A DNA stretch of 64,000 nucleotides from Saccharibacillus sacchari DSM 19268. Its GTDB lineage: Bacteria > Bacillota > Bacilli > Paenibacillales > Paenibacillaceae. The stretch lies in assembly GCF_000585395.1 (NCBI RefSeq), contig NZ_KK073875.1, forward strand, positions 783,311-847,310. Reading direction: 5' to 3'. Shown here piece after piece: positions 46,224 to 55,632 of this stretch; position 1 is the first letter of the stretch; the number at the start of each line of letters is the position of its first letter. Below the pieces are notes generated by a model that was not told the origin of the DNA, did no database searches, and saw only the letters and a list, made by a program, of their open reading frames with translations. Made by a program: the position numbers and the translations under genes.

Positions 46224-49200
46224 TTAGCCGCCGGTACGAGCCAGCTCGCGCATATTGGCTTCGAACGCCGCAAGCAGCGCGGCTTCGCCGGTCAGACCTG
46301 TCGATTCCGCTTTCTCGATCTGCTCCAGCATACGCTTGTAGTCTTTCGGAATGACGCGGACGAAGCGTGTCGATGTCTGTTCCCATCCGTCGAGAATCAG
46401 CTTCGCTACACCGCTATCGGTCAGCTCGGCATGACGCTCGATCATGCTGCGGACTTCTTCTTTTTCCGCCGCGTCTTCGATCGTCTCAAGCAGCACCATC
46501 TCCAGATTGCAACGATCCACGAAGTCGCCGGATCCGTCATAGACGTAAGCGACACCGCCCGACATCCCTGCCGCGAAGTTGCGTCCCGTTGTGCCGAGGA
46601 CGACAACGCGTCCACCCGTCATGTACTCGCAACCGTGATCGCCCGTGCCTTCGACGACAACCTTGGCACCCGAGTTACGAACCGCGAAACGCTCGCCGGC
46701 GATCCCGCTGATATAGGCTTCGCCGCCCGTTGCGCCGTAGAGAGCCGTGTTGCCGATGATGATGTTTTCTTCGGACTTGAACGTCGATTTCGGATCGGGC
46801 TTCACAATAATTTTGCCGCCTGAAAGACCTTTGCCGACATAGTCGTTGGAATCGCCGGACACTTGAAGCGTAATGCCTTTCGGCACGAATGCTCCGAAGC
46901 TTTGACCCGCCGAACCGGTAAATCGCAGCGTGATCGTATCGTCCGGAAGTCCGGCCGCTCCGTATTTGCGAGTGACTTCGCTGCCCAGAATCGTGCCCGC
47001 CGCGCGGTCTACGTTCGTAATCTTGAAGTCGGCTTCAACCTTCTCTCCGTTCTCCAATGCAGGAGCGGCGGCAGTCAGCAGTTCGCGCATATCGAGCGTG
47101 TGCTCCAGGCCGTGATTTTGCGTCTGCGTGCGGAACGGCGAGCTGCCTTCCGGAAGCTGCGGAATATGCAGCAGCGGAGTCAGATCCAGGCCTTTCTTTT
47201 TCCAATGGTGCGAAGCGTCGACCGCGTCCAGGCAATCCGTGCGTCCGACCATCTCTTGAATGGTACGGAAGCCGAGGGTTGCCATCAGTTCGCGCAGATC
47301 TTCGGCCACGAATTTCATGAAGTTCACGACATGCTCCGGATCGCCCATGAAGTTTTTGCGAAGTTCCGGGTTCTGCGTCGCAACGCCGACCGGACATGTA
47401 TCCAGCTGGCAGACGCGCATCATGATACAGCCGACCGCCACGAGAGGCGCTGTCGAGAAGCCGTATTCTTCCGCGCCGAGCAATGCCGCCACTGCCAGAT
47501 CGCGTCCCGAGAGCATTTTGCCGTCCGTCTCCAATACGACGCGGTCGCGCAGATTGTTCAGGATCAGCGTTTGGTGCGTTTCGGCAAGACCCAGCTCCCA
47601 CGGCATGCCCGCGTGACGGATCGAACCTTGCGGCGATGCGCCCGTGCCGCCGTCGTAACCGCTGACGAGAATGATATCGGCGCGGCCTTTGGCAACGCCT
47701 GCCGCAATCGTGCCTACGCCCACTTCGGATACCAGCTTCACGTTGATGTCCGCGCGCGGATTGGCGTTTTTCAAATCATAGATCAGCTCGGCCAAATCTT
47801 CGATCGAGTAGATATCGTGGTGCGGCGGCGGCGAGATCAGACCTACGCCCGGCGTGGACCCGCGGACTTCCGCTACCCAAGGGTAAACTTTGCGGCCCGG
47901 CAGCTGTCCGCCTTCGCCCGGTTTCGCGCCCTGCGCCATCTTGATTTGAATTTCGTCGGCGTTGACCAGGTAGTTCGAGGTAACGCCGAAGCGTCCCGAA
48001 GCCACCTGCTTGATCGCGCTGCGGCGGGAATCGCCGTTTTCGTCCGTCACGAAGCGCGCCGGATCTTCACCGCCTTCGCCCGTGTTGCTTTTGCCTCCGA
48101 TGCGGTTCATGCCGATCGCCAAGGCTTCGTGCGCTTCCTTGCTGATCGAACCGAACGACATGGCGCCGGTCTTGAAACGTTTCATGATCGATTCGATCGG
48201 TTCGACTTCTTCAAGCGGAACCGGTTCGCCGACAGGCTTGAGGTTCAGCAAAGCACGCAGCGTGAGATGCTTTTTCGACTCGCCTTCGACCAATCTTGCA
48301 TATTTCTTGTACGTTTCGTAGTCGCCCGTGCGAACGGCGTGCTGGAGCAGGTGGATCGTTTGCGGATTGAACAAATGTTCCTCGCCGTCGCTGCGCCATT
48401 GGTAATCGCCGCCGGAATCCAGAACCTTGTCGATGCCGTCTTTGTCGGAGAACGCGCGGTTGTGCTGAAGCAGCGTGTCAAATGCCACTTCTTCCAGGCC
48501 GATGCCGCCGATGCGGGTCGGAGTCCAAGTGAAGTAACGGTCCACGAAGTCGGATTTGAGACCTACGGCTTCGAAGATCTGCGCGCCGCGGTAAGACTGG
48601 ATCGTCGAAATGCCCATTTTGGACAAGATTTTCACGACGCCCTTGGTCATGCCCTTAATGAAGTTTTTGACGGCTTTCTCGTGCGAGATGCCTCTCAGCA
48701 TGCCTTGCGAGATCATGTCGTTCAACGTCTCGAACGCCAGGTACGGGTTCACGGCGCTGATGCCGTAACCGAGCAGGAGCGCGAAATGATGCACGTCGCG
48801 CGGTTCGCCCGATTCGAGCAGCATGGTCACTTTAGTACGCGTGCCTTGACGAATCAAATGGTGATGCATCGTCGCAACGGCCAGCAATGCCGGAATCGCC
48901 GCATTTTCGCGATCTACGCCTTTGTCGGACAAGATCAGGATATTATGACCTTTATCGATAACGCGGTCGGCCGCTTTGCACATTTCGTCCAGCGCATCGC
49001 GCAACCCTTCCGCGCCGCGAGCGGCTTCAAAGAAGATCGGAATCGTCATTGCGCGGAAGCCCGGACGGTGACGGTGCACATGGCGAATCTTCGCGAAGTC
49101 TTCGTTGGAAAGGACCGGCGTGTCGAGCGAGATCATGCGACAGCTTTCCGGTTCTGCGACCAGCAAGTTGCGTTCCGCGCCGATTGCAGTCGAAGCCGAG

Positions 49201-50816
49201 GTTACGATTTCTTCGCGGATCGCGTCGATCGGCGGGTTCGTCACCTGGGCAAACATTTGCTTGAAGTAGTTGTACAGACGCTGCGGCTTATCCGACAGCA
49301 CCGCGATCGGAGCGTCGTAGCCCATCGAGCCTGTGGCTTCAATGCCTGTGGACGCGATCGGTTCAAGCGTCTTGCGCAGCTCTTCGAACGTGTAGCCGAA
49401 CGACAATTGCAGCTGCGTCACGTTCTCATGCTTCGGAGCCGGCGGCTCTTGCGCGTCAGGCAGCTCGTCCAGATTGATCATATGCTCGTTCAACCATTCG
49501 CGATACGGCTGCTCGGACGAGATTTGCTCCTTCACTTCTTCGTCCGAAACGATGCGGCCCTGCTTGGTGTCGATCAGCAGCATACGGCCTGGACGCAGAC
49601 GGTCTTTATACAGAATGTCTTCAGGGGCCACATCGAGTACACCGGCTTCGGAAGACAGGATGATGCGGTCGTCTTTGGTTACATAGTAGCGCGCCGGGCG
49701 AAGTCCGTTACGGTCGAGAATCGCGCCGATTTGCACGCCGTCCGTAAACGCCATTGCAGCCGGTCCGTCCCAAGGTTCCATCAGACAGCTATGGTATTCG
49801 TAAAAGGCTTTTTTCGTATCATCCATCGTCTCGTGCTTGCTCCATGGTTCAGGCACCATCATCATGGCGACGTGCGGCAGCGAACGTCCGCTCAAGTACA
49901 AGAACTCAAACGTATTGTCGAACATCGCCGTATCGGAACCGTCCGGGTTGATGACTGGTTTGACTTTGTCCAGATCGGGACCGAACACTTCGCTCTCGAA
50001 CAGCGTTTGGCGGGCGTGCATCCAGTTGACGTTGCCGCGCATCGTGTTGATCTCGCCATTGTGGATCATAAAACGATACGGGTGCGCGCGATCCCAGCTC
50101 GGGAATGTGTTCGTGCTGAAACGGGAGTGGATCAGCGCGATTGCCGAAGCCAACTTTTCGTCCGCCAGATCCGGGTAGAACAATCCCACCTGCGCGGTTG
50201 TCAGCATGCCTTTGTATACGATCTTAAGGCTCGACAAGCTTGGGATATAGAACGAATCGGCGCCTTCGCCTTCCGCATAACGAATCGACATCTCGGCCAG
50301 ACGACGAATCACGTACAATTTCCGTTCAAAAGCCAAATCGTCCGTACCGTTCACTTCACCGCGTCCGATAAACACCTGGCGTACGCAAGGTTTAGCTGCT
50401 TTTGCGGAGAATCCGAGCGTGCTGTCGTCCGTCGGTACAGTGCGGAATCCAAGCAATTTCTGTCCTTCCGCCTCAATGATCTCGCCCAGCAAATACTCGT
50501 GACGCGCACGAATCTTGTCGTCCGTGGACAGGAACAACATGCCGACCCCGTAGTCCCCGGCTGCCGGAAGTGTGAAGCCCAGATCCTGAGACGCGAAAAA
50601 GTCGTGCGGAATTTGCAGCATGATGCCCGCTCCGTCGCCGGAGTTTGGTTCAGCGCCCTGACCGCCGCGGTGCTCCATGTTCTCCAGCATCGTCAAGCCG
50701 TCGCGAACGGTATTGTGCGAAGGCGTTCCTTTGATATTGGCAATAAAGCCCATGCCGCAGGCGTCTTTTTCAAACTGCGGATCGTATAGACCCTGTTTCG
50801 GAGGCAATCCAGTCAT
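46224..50816 (-). CDS. gltB: glutamate synthase large subunit
   Basis: A 1530-residue NADPH-type GOGAT alpha subunit. It releases ammonia from glutamine and adds it to 2-oxoglutarate. The N-terminal glutamine amidotransferase has the catalytic Cys in [13 protein letters not shown] (mature N-terminus after propeptide removal). The synthase domain follows with [15 protein letters not shown] and the flavin/Fe-S region with [19 protein letters not shown]. The C-terminal GXGXG repeat domain includes [11 protein letters not shown] and [19 protein letters not shown] use ATG 50816, with AAAGG upstream at a long distance; an ATG at 50849 is possible. The small subunit gltD is not adjacent. Confidence 0.96.
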   Translation of the reverse strand: MTGLPPKQGLYDPQFEKDACGMGFIANIKGTPSHNTVRDGLTMLENMEHRGGQGAEPNSGDGAGIMLQIPHDFFASQDLGFTLPAAGDYGVGMLFLSTDDKIRARHEYLLGEIIEAEGQKLLGFRTVPTDDSTLGFSAKAAKPCVRQVFIGRGEVNGTDDLAFERKLYVIRRLAEMSIRYAEGEGADSFYIPSLSSLKIVYKGMLTTAQVGLFYPDLADEKLASAIALIHSRFSTNTFPSWDRAHPYRFMIHNGEINTMRGNVNWMHARQTLFESEVFGPDLDKVKPVINPDGSDTAMFDNTFEFLYLSGRSLPHVAMMMVPEPWSKHETMDDTKKAFYEYHSCLMEPWDGPAAMAFTDGVQIGAILDRNGLRPARYYVTKDDRIILSSEAGVLDVAPEDILYKDRLRPGRMLLIDTKQGRIVSDEEVKEQISSEQPYREWLNEHMINLDELPDAQEPPAPKHENVTQLQLSFGYTFEELRKTLEPIASTGIEATGSMGYDAPIAVLSDKPQRLYNYFKQMFAQVTNPPIDAIREEIVTSASTAIGAERNLLVAEPESCRMISLDTPVLSNEDFAKIRHVHRHRPGFRAMTIPIFFEAARGAEGLRDALDEMCKAADRVIDKGHNILILSDKGVDRENAAIPALLAVATMHHHLIRQGTRTKVTMLLESGEPRDVHHFALLLGYGISAVNPYLAFETLNDMISQGMLRGISHEKAVKNFIKGMTKGVVKILSKMGISTIQSYRGAQIFEAVGLKSDFVDRYFTWTPTRIGGIGLEEVAFDTLLQHNRAFSDKDGIDKVLDSGGDYQWRSDGEEHLFNPQTIHLLQHAVRTGDYETYKKYARLVEGESKKHLTLRALLNLKPVGEPVPLEEVEPIESIMKRFKTGAMSFGSISKEAHEALAIGMNRIGGKSNTGEGGEDPARFVTDENGDSRRSAIKQVASGRFGVTSNYLVNADEIQIKMAQGAKPGEGGQLPGRKVYPWVAEVRGSTPGVGLISPPPHHDIYSIEDLAELIYDLKNANPRADINVKLVSEVGVGTIAAGVAKGRADIILVSGYDGGTGASPQGSIRHAGMPWELGLAETHQTLILNNLRDRVVLETDGKMLSGRDLAVAALLGAEEYGFSTAPLVAVGCIMMRVCQLDTCPVGVATQNPELRKNFMGDPEHVVNFMKFVAEDLRELMATLGFRTIQEMVGRTDCLDAVDASHHWKKKGLDLTPLLHIPQLPEGSSPFRTQTQNHGLEHTLDMRELLTAAAPALENGEKVEADFKITNVDRAAGTILGSEVTRKYGAAGLPDDTITLRFTGSAGQSFGAFVPKGITLQVSGDSNDYVGKGLSGGKIIVKPDPKSTFKSEENIIIGNTALYGATGGEAYISGIAGERFAVRNSGAKVVVEGTGDHGCEYMTGGRVVVLGTTGRNFAAGMSGGVAYVYDGSGDFVDRCNLEMVLLETIEDAAEKEEVRSMIERHAELTDSGVAKLILDGWEQTSTRFVRVIPKDYKRMLEQIEKAESTGLTGEAALLAAFEANMRELARTGG

Positions 50817-50849
50817 TTCATCAAACAACCTTTCTATAATGAAATTCAT

Positions 50850-51276
50850 TCATCCCGACAAGGAGATAAGGGCGCTCGCGCGTAGCGCGCTGCTGAAAAG
50901 ACATAGATATAAGAGAACAGACTCCTTTTCGCACCCAACGGAGGCTCCGCAGGGGTCAAAAAGCAGTCTTCCACATCCCGCAAAAAAAGCAGGTTCGCAG
51001 TTGGATTTTGAGTTCCCCCATTGTAACATTCGGCTCGCGCGACGCGCAATTTAAATCTTTTATGCGCCTGATCAAAATTACGGGTACGGAGAAGCATTAG
51101 TGCAGTGATGCGTTAGGCGGGACTATAGCCTGCCGCAAGGATTACAGGGAAAGACAGGTATGATTTTGAGTCATTATACGACAAAAAAAAGGCTTTGCCT
51201 ACGCTTCTGGCGATTAGTCCAAGCAATGATGCAAAATGTGCAAAAGGATGAGAAAAAGGGAAGGCGCCTTGTTGTC
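50850..51276. other. gltB leader and noncoding stretch
   Basis: About 430 nt without a supported gene. Next to gltB on the minus strand lies a leader-like region with a small GCGCGCTACGCGCG hairpin (about 50877-50891) and a run of short inverted repeats. I see no clear GlnR/TnrA site or T-box. Small open frames here have no ribosome site. Confidence 0.4.
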
Positions 51277-51475
51277 GGCGCGGCAGGGCGGAAACCTGGG
51301 GGCAGCACGGGCGGCCCTGCGGGGGAGGGCGGTTTCGGTCGCGTGTTGCCTTCGGGAAGCCGGGCTTGTAGTTGGATGGAAGCTTCCCGAAGGCAAAGGC
51401 GATCGCTGGCGCTCCTACACCGCCCTCCCCCTCCGGACCTGTGGCTTCCGGGGTTTCGGCCGGCTGCGCGGCGAA
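51277..51475. repeat. long GC-rich imperfect palindrome
   Basis: Pairs of perfect inverse blocks share one centre: GCCTTCGGGAAGC (51348-51360) with 51382-51394; GGGGGAGGGCGGT (51321-51333) with 51419-51431; GGCGGAAACC (51287-51296) with 51452-51461. The region is far richer in GC than its flanks and has no coding signal, so it looks like a hairpin element. Confidence 0.75.
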
Positions 51476-51576
51476 ACGGGGCTCCTTCCTTTTAGGGTGG
51501 AAGATAAAAGGGAAGAAGATCGAAGAGCAAAAGGATTAAGATAAAAGCGCAAAATTCGAAAAGCAAAGTTCAACAG

Positions 51577-51621
51577 CTGGGCTGGGCTGGGCTGGGCTGG
51601 GCTGGGCTGGGCTGGGCTGGG
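51577..51621 (+). repeat. nine tandem CTGGG pentamers
   Basis: Exactly nine perfect copies of CTGGG in 45 nt. Reading as GGGCT units, the plus strand has many GGG runs with 2-nt loops, a G-quadruplex pattern. Slippage makes copy number likely to vary between strains. Confidence 0.95.
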
Positions 51622-51815
51622 CTAACGGATTGTATGTCCTTTAAAATCCCAAATCAACCCCTGTTGCGATTTTAACGGATCGCATATCCCTTACATGTTC
51701 ATTTTGCCGCTTTTCATGCCAAAAACAGAGCCTTTTTCATTCTAAGCGTCATCTGTTTCCGTTAGATTTTTCAGAAGCCCGAAAAAGGCCGCTAAGAGTC
51801 GTCTCGTTCCGTTAG
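51622..51815. repeat. 194-bp palindrome built from TAACGGA/TCCGTTA motifs
   Basis: TAACGGA occurs at 51623 and 51673 (exactly 50 apart) and its reverse TCCGTTA at 51758 and 51808 (also 50 apart). All pairs share the centre 51718.5. The flanking sequence around each pair is also similar (CTAAG-GTC-TCT then TTCCGTTAGA). It is a structured repeat, not a gene. Confidence 0.8.
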
Positions 51816-51881
51816 AGATCGACTGAAGATATTAAGGCGACTCCGATTCAACAGAAGAAGAGCCAATTACTGAGTTTCGAC

Positions 51882-52045
51882 TAGGGCGTGTACGCAAACT
51901 CCGATGGGAGCAGATTTTGCTGATTTTTCGTTCTCAGCAAGGAACTTTTCCGAAGGCGTGCCGGGGCACGTCGAGGGAAAGTGACGCAGCAGAGGGCGAA
52001 AAGGCAGCAAAAGATGTACGTCGTTGAGTTTGCATATACGCCCTA
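51882..52045. mobile_element. 164-bp MITE-like palindromic element
   Basis: TAGGGCGTGTACGCAAACTC at the left end (51882-51901) mirrors GAGTTTGCATATACGCCCTA at the right end (52026-52045), with 2 mismatches in 20. The interior also pairs, to a GTGCCGGGGCAC centre, so the whole unit is a hairpin. Possible TA at both ends would fit a TA target, but the duplication is not proven. No transposase is near. Confidence 0.7.
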
Positions 52046-52054
52046 ACTTGTACT

Positions 52055-52089
52055 AAAAAGCCGACCCTTTTGCAAAGGGTCGGCTTTTG
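52055..52089. terminator. bidirectional terminator near YhgE gene end
   Basis: AAAAGCCGACCCTTT pairs with AAAGGGTCGGCTTTT, a strong stem with A and T tracts. It is 160 nt beyond the YhgE stop. Confidence 0.85.
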
Positions 52090-52248
52090 ATTCGGACGCT
52101 CGTGATGTTTAGACCAAGAACGCTTTTAACGCATAAACGAAGCTGTCCGTCCATCGTATACGTTTTAACAAAATCGCTTATCTACCATTATATAGAGCGT
52201 ATCGAATAGAGCGATATTTCCGTTATGCTTGCTCGCTTTCCTGAACGC

Positions 52249-54696
52249 TTAAGCGTGTGCTTGTACCGGAGCCGTGGTTACGCTCGTCTCCGGGCTGCGA
52301 ACATCGAGGTTGCGCAGGAAGTAGATCAGCGTCAAAATCATGCAGACGACGCCGATCGCGCCCATCAAAAGGGTCTGACTCCATACATGCTCGGTCAAAC
52401 CGGTGGAGATTGCGGCTTTATAACCGATTACGGTATGGGTCATCGGCATCCACGGGTTGAAGCCTTTCATCCAATCCGGGATCAGCTCGAGCGGGAATGT
52501 GCCTGCGCTGGTGGTGAGTTGGAAGATCAGCAGCAGGAGCATCATGAATCGGCCCGGGTTATCCAACCAAGTGACGAATGCCTGAACCATCATGGTGAAC
52601 GAGAAGCTGGTTACCCATGTGAACAGACAGAACAGCGCCACGCTTTGAACTTCGAGTTTTAATACGAACAAGGTCACGACGATTGCCAGTGCCGATTGCA
52701 GCAAGCTCATGCCGAAGAACGACAGGAAGCGGCTGACGAATCGGTTCCATCCTGTTGTCTCCGCGACGGAAGAACCACGCAGCGGAACGACCAGCGTCGA
52801 AATCAACGCCCCTACGAACAGACCCAATGACAGGAAATACGGCGCGAATCCGGTCCCGTAGTTCGGTACATCGTGATAGACGGTCTCGTTCAATTCCACC
52901 GGAGCGGCATACATTTGCGCGTTGGCATCGGCTTTATTGACATCAGCAGTCTCGACGGCCGCGTCGCCCAGCTTGGTTTGCAGTTCGCCGGAACCGTCGG
53001 CAAGCTTGGTTGCGCCGTCTTGCAGCTTGCCCGCTCCGTCTTCAAGCTTGCCTGCTCCGTCTTGCAACTTCGTCGCCCCGGAAGCCAAGGTGTCCGTGCC
53101 GGCACCAAGCTGCGCGGCACCGGAGGCCAATTCGCCTGCTCCGTTGCCAAGTTTGCCTGCTCCTGCACTCAATTGCTGGGCACCGGACGCTAGTTCACCT
53201 GCTCCGGCTTTGGCTTGTCCCAGCCCGGTATACAGCTGTTCGCTACCCGCAGATAGTTTGCCTGCTCCTGCGCTCAGGGTCTGTCCGCCAGCTGCCGCTT
53301 CATCCAGCTTAACGCCGAACTGTTTTAGACCTTCGCCAAGCTTTTGCTGTCCGGCGACCAGGCTGGCTGCACCGCTCTGAAGCTGCGTGCCTCCAGCGGC
53401 GAGCTGTTCCGCTCCGCTCAGCATTTGCTGCTGCGCGCTGTCAAGCTGCTGTGCTCCTGCACTTAGCTTCGCTTGGCCCGCGCTCAATTCGCTGCTGCCC
53501 GCAGCCACAGCCTTCGCCGCAGCCAACAACTTCTGCGCATCCGGGCTTTGTGCCAATTGCGGCGATGCTTGAAGCAGCTGCTCCAGTCCGTCCGCCACTC
53601 CTTGCGCGCCTGCATTCAATTGCGCGCTCGCTGCGCCGGAAGCGACAAGACCTTCTTTTAACTGCGTACTGCCGGCGGCACTTTGCTTCAAAGCATCCCG
53701 AAGGTTGCCTGCTCCTTCAGTCGCCTGACCAATTCCGGCTTGAAGCTGCGTCGCCCCTTGTGCTAGTTGCGTCGAACCACTCTCAATCGTACCATGTGCA
53801 TCCGACAACTGGCCTAGACCGTCTGCCAACTGGCTAGCGCCTGCTTGCAGCGAGTCTGAACCGGTTTTCAATTGGGCAGCACCTTTTTCAAGCTTAACTT
53901 GTCCGTTTTGTAAAGTAGTCGCCCCGGCCGCAAGCTTATCCAGGTTTTCTTGAATCGTTACGGCCCCGCTCTGAAGCTTGAGGGTTCCTTCTTCCAAACG
54001 GCCTGCGCCGTCTTTCAATCGAACAGCCCCGTCGCCCGCTTGCGCCAGGCCGTCTTTCAATTGCGCAGCACCGTCTCTGAGTGCGCCGGCTCCATCGCCA
54101 AGCTCTCCGGCTCCGTCCTTCAGCTTGCCGGCGCCTTCGCCCGCATCGCCGAATCCTTCGGAGATCGTATCCAGCTTGACGAACAGCTTCTCGGTATATG
54201 TCTTCGTGACTTTTTCCGATACTTTTGTTTTAATTTCCTTCATCGCCGTCTCGCCGATCTGGCCTGCGAGGAAATTGTAGCCTTTATTCGGCGAAAATTC
54301 GATCTGGGCGGTCTGCGGTTGTTCGTCGAGTACAGTCGTCGCTTTTTGCGAGAAGTCCTCAGGGATCGTGATTCGCATGTAATACGTCTCGTCTTCCATG
54401 CCTTGGGCAGCCGTATCCGCATTAACGAACTGCCAATCGAACGACCCGTCCTTCTTTAGCTCATCGACCAAATCCTGCCCGGCTTGCAAAGTCGTCCCGT
54501 CATATTGCGCACCTTGATCAAGATTGACCACGGCAACCGGGATTTCGTCCATTTTGCCGTAAGGGTCCCAAAAAGCTTTAAGGAACAATCCGCTGTACAA
54601 CACCGGAATAAACAAGACGACGATAATCGGAATCAGGATCTTCGGATTTTTCAAGTGCGTCTTCAAATCGTTGAAAAATACGGCTAAAGATTTCAC
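52249..54696 (-). CDS. YhgE/Pip-family membrane protein
   Basis: An 815-residue surface membrane protein of the YhgE/Pip group (phage infection protein homologues, also related to exporter-like proteins). One N-terminal transmembrane helix (LIPIIVVLFIPVLYSGLFLKAF) is followed by a long outer part. From about residue 180 to 600 are dozens of short Gly-Ala-x-x-Leu repeats such as LKDGAGELGDGAGAL, forming a rod. The C-terminal 200 residues have five or six helices (FFGMSLLQSALAIVVTLFVL onward) like ABC-2 permeases. GTG start at 54696 with GAGGAG upstream. A TetR gene follows upstream on the same strand, with an operator-like repeat at its promoter. Confidence 0.88.
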   Translation of the reverse strand: MKSLAVFFNDLKTHLKNPKILIPIIVVLFIPVLYSGLFLKAFWDPYGKMDEIPVAVVNLDQGAQYDGTTLQAGQDLVDELKKDGSFDWQFVNADTAAQGMEDETYYMRITIPEDFSQKATTVLDEQPQTAQIEFSPNKGYNFLAGQIGETAMKEIKTKVSEKVTKTYTEKLFVKLDTISEGFGDAGEGAGKLKDGAGELGDGAGALRDGAAQLKDGLAQAGDGAVRLKDGAGRLEEGTLKLQSGAVTIQENLDKLAAGATTLQNGQVKLEKGAAQLKTGSDSLQAGASQLADGLGQLSDAHGTIESGSTQLAQGATQLQAGIGQATEGAGNLRDALKQSAAGSTQLKEGLVASGAASAQLNAGAQGVADGLEQLLQASPQLAQSPDAQKLLAAAKAVAAGSSELSAGQAKLSAGAQQLDSAQQQMLSGAEQLAAGGTQLQSGAASLVAGQQKLGEGLKQFGVKLDEAAAGGQTLSAGAGKLSAGSEQLYTGLGQAKAGAGELASGAQQLSAGAGKLGNGAGELASGAAQLGAGTDTLASGATKLQDGAGKLEDGAGKLQDGATKLADGSGELQTKLGDAAVETADVNKADANAQMYAAPVELNETVYHDVPNYGTGFAPYFLSLGLFVGALISTLVVPLRGSSVAETTGWNRFVSRFLSFFGMSLLQSALAIVVTLFVLKLEVQSVALFCLFTWVTSFSFTMMVQAFVTWLDNPGRFMMLLLLIFQLTTSAGTFPLELIPDWMKGFNPWMPMTHTVIGYKAAISTGLTEHVWSQTLLMGAIGVVCMILTLIYFLRNLDVRSPETSVTTAPVQAHA

Positions 54697-54745
54697 TTCG
54701 TTTCTCTCCTCGGTTTCAAACTTTTCTATTTTTTAAACAGAACCG

Positions 54746-54772
54746 AATGACCATATTAATCATTTGGTCATT
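54746..54772. promoter_or_regulatory. TetR operator-like repeat before the YhgE gene
   Basis: AATGACCA (54746-54753) and TGGTCATT (54765-54772) are perfect inverse repeats with an 11-nt spacer. Half-sites GGTCATT and GGTCAAA recur before the TetR gene (about 55460-55475). The TetR protein upstream is the likely binder. Confidence 0.75.
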
Positions 54773-54779
54773 TTAGAGC

Positions 54780-54816
54780 AAAAAAACGGCCCGCTTCTTC
54801 AGCAGGCCCGTCGTTC
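54780..54816 (-). terminator. terminator of the TetR gene
   Basis: Minus strand: ACGGGCCTGCT pairs with AGCGGGCCGT and a T tract follows. Confidence 0.8.
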
Positions 54817-54829
54817 CCGAGATAAACCC

Positions 54830-55411
54830 TCAAGGTGCGGCGGTAAATCCTTGCGTCAAAAAAGTAAACATATGACGCTTCAACTCTTCTTTCGACATCG
54901 GCGGGTGGTGCATCTCCCATTCGCCGGTTAACGCAACGAACAGCTTCAGCATGCCAAAAGCGATCACCTCGGCATTGCCTTCGCGGATCGAACCTTTTTC
55001 CATCGATTCGCGGATCACGCGTTCGAGGAATTCCAGAACGACGCTCTCCACCTTGAACAGCGCGGCCTTCGCCTGCGGCGTTCCGATATCCCGCAGTTCC
55101 TGCGACAGCTTCAGGAACAGCTCATGCTCCTCGCGGAATTCCAGAATCGCATCCAGCGCTTGATACACATTTTCGAAAAAAGGTCGTTCGGCGTGGATCT
55201 CGGCTTCGGCCCGGCGACGCAGCTCACGAATCGCATCCAGCAAAATTTCGTCGAACAACTCTTCTTTGTTTTCGAAAAAGGTATAGATGGTTCCTTTGCC
55301 CACATTGGCGATCTTCGCAACCTGGTCCATCGTGGTCGCTTTGTAGCCAAACAGCGAGAACGACTGGGCAGCCGCATGCAGTACCTGCTCGCGGCGGTCG
55401 ACGACAGCCAT
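54830..55411 (-). CDS. TetR-family transcriptional regulator
   Basis: A 193-residue regulator. REQVLHAAAQSFSLFGYKATTMDQVAKIANVGKGTIYTFFENKEELFDEILL is the helix-turn-helix of this family; the rest is helical ligand-binding domain. It is upstream of yhgE on the same strand with its own terminator. Inverse GGTCATT-type repeats occur before both genes, suggesting self-control and control of yhgE. ATG after GAGGAGG. Confidence 0.9.
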   Translation of the reverse strand: MAVVDRREQVLHAAAQSFSLFGYKATTMDQVAKIANVGKGTIYTFFENKEELFDEILLDAIRELRRRAEAEIHAERPFFENVYQALDAILEFREEHELFLKLSQELRDIGTPQAKAALFKVESVVLEFLERVIRESMEKGSIREGNAEVIAFGMLKLFVALTGEWEMHHPPMSKEELKRHMFTFLTQGFTAAP

Positions 55412-55454
55412 ATTCCCCCTCCTCTTTCTTTTTTAATAATATGACTAAAAAAAC

Positions 55455-55475
55455 GAAACGGTCATTCGGTCAAAT
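55455..55475. promoter_or_regulatory. possible TetR half-sites at its own promoter
   Basis: GGTCATT and GGTCAAA lie in tandem 45-60 nt before the TetR start. They match the arms of the yhgE operator, so the regulator may bind here more weakly. Confidence 0.45.
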
Positions 55476-55538
55476 CTAATTTATCATAGCCTTTTCTGAA
55501 TGGCAAGCTATTTCTCTTATTCGCTTCTTTACGATTTG

Positions 55539-55573
55539 AAAAAAGCCCTCTCCGTCAAGACGGAAAGGACCTG
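55539..55573 (-). terminator. terminator of the UPF0173 gene
   Basis: Minus strand: CCTTTCCGTC pairs with GACGGAGAGG through a CTTG-type loop and TTTTTT follows. Confidence 0.75.
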
Positions 55574-55632
55574 TCAGAAGAATGCTGTCTCACGCTTCTT
55601 AACTTCGAAGCTCCAGTGATTGCAACCTTCCG

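Noticed and set aside
46863-50789. Plus-strand open frame of 1308 codons opposite gltB
   Set aside because: It is the antisense shadow of gltB, a gene with all catalytic motifs. GC-rich codon use leaves the opposite strand open. No family motif or ribosome site was seen.
51160-51544. Two overlapping plus-strand frames in the GC-rich gap before gltB
   Set aside because: They coincide with a palindrome and low-complexity Arg/Gly sequence and lack ribosome sites.
51577-51621. CTGGG repeats as a CRISPR array
   Set aside because: The units are contiguous 5-mers with no spacers and no cas genes.
53000-54160. Repeats inside the YhgE gene as DNA repeats
   Set aside because: They encode the Gly-Ala-x-x-Leu protein repeats and keep the frame, so the signal is at the protein level.
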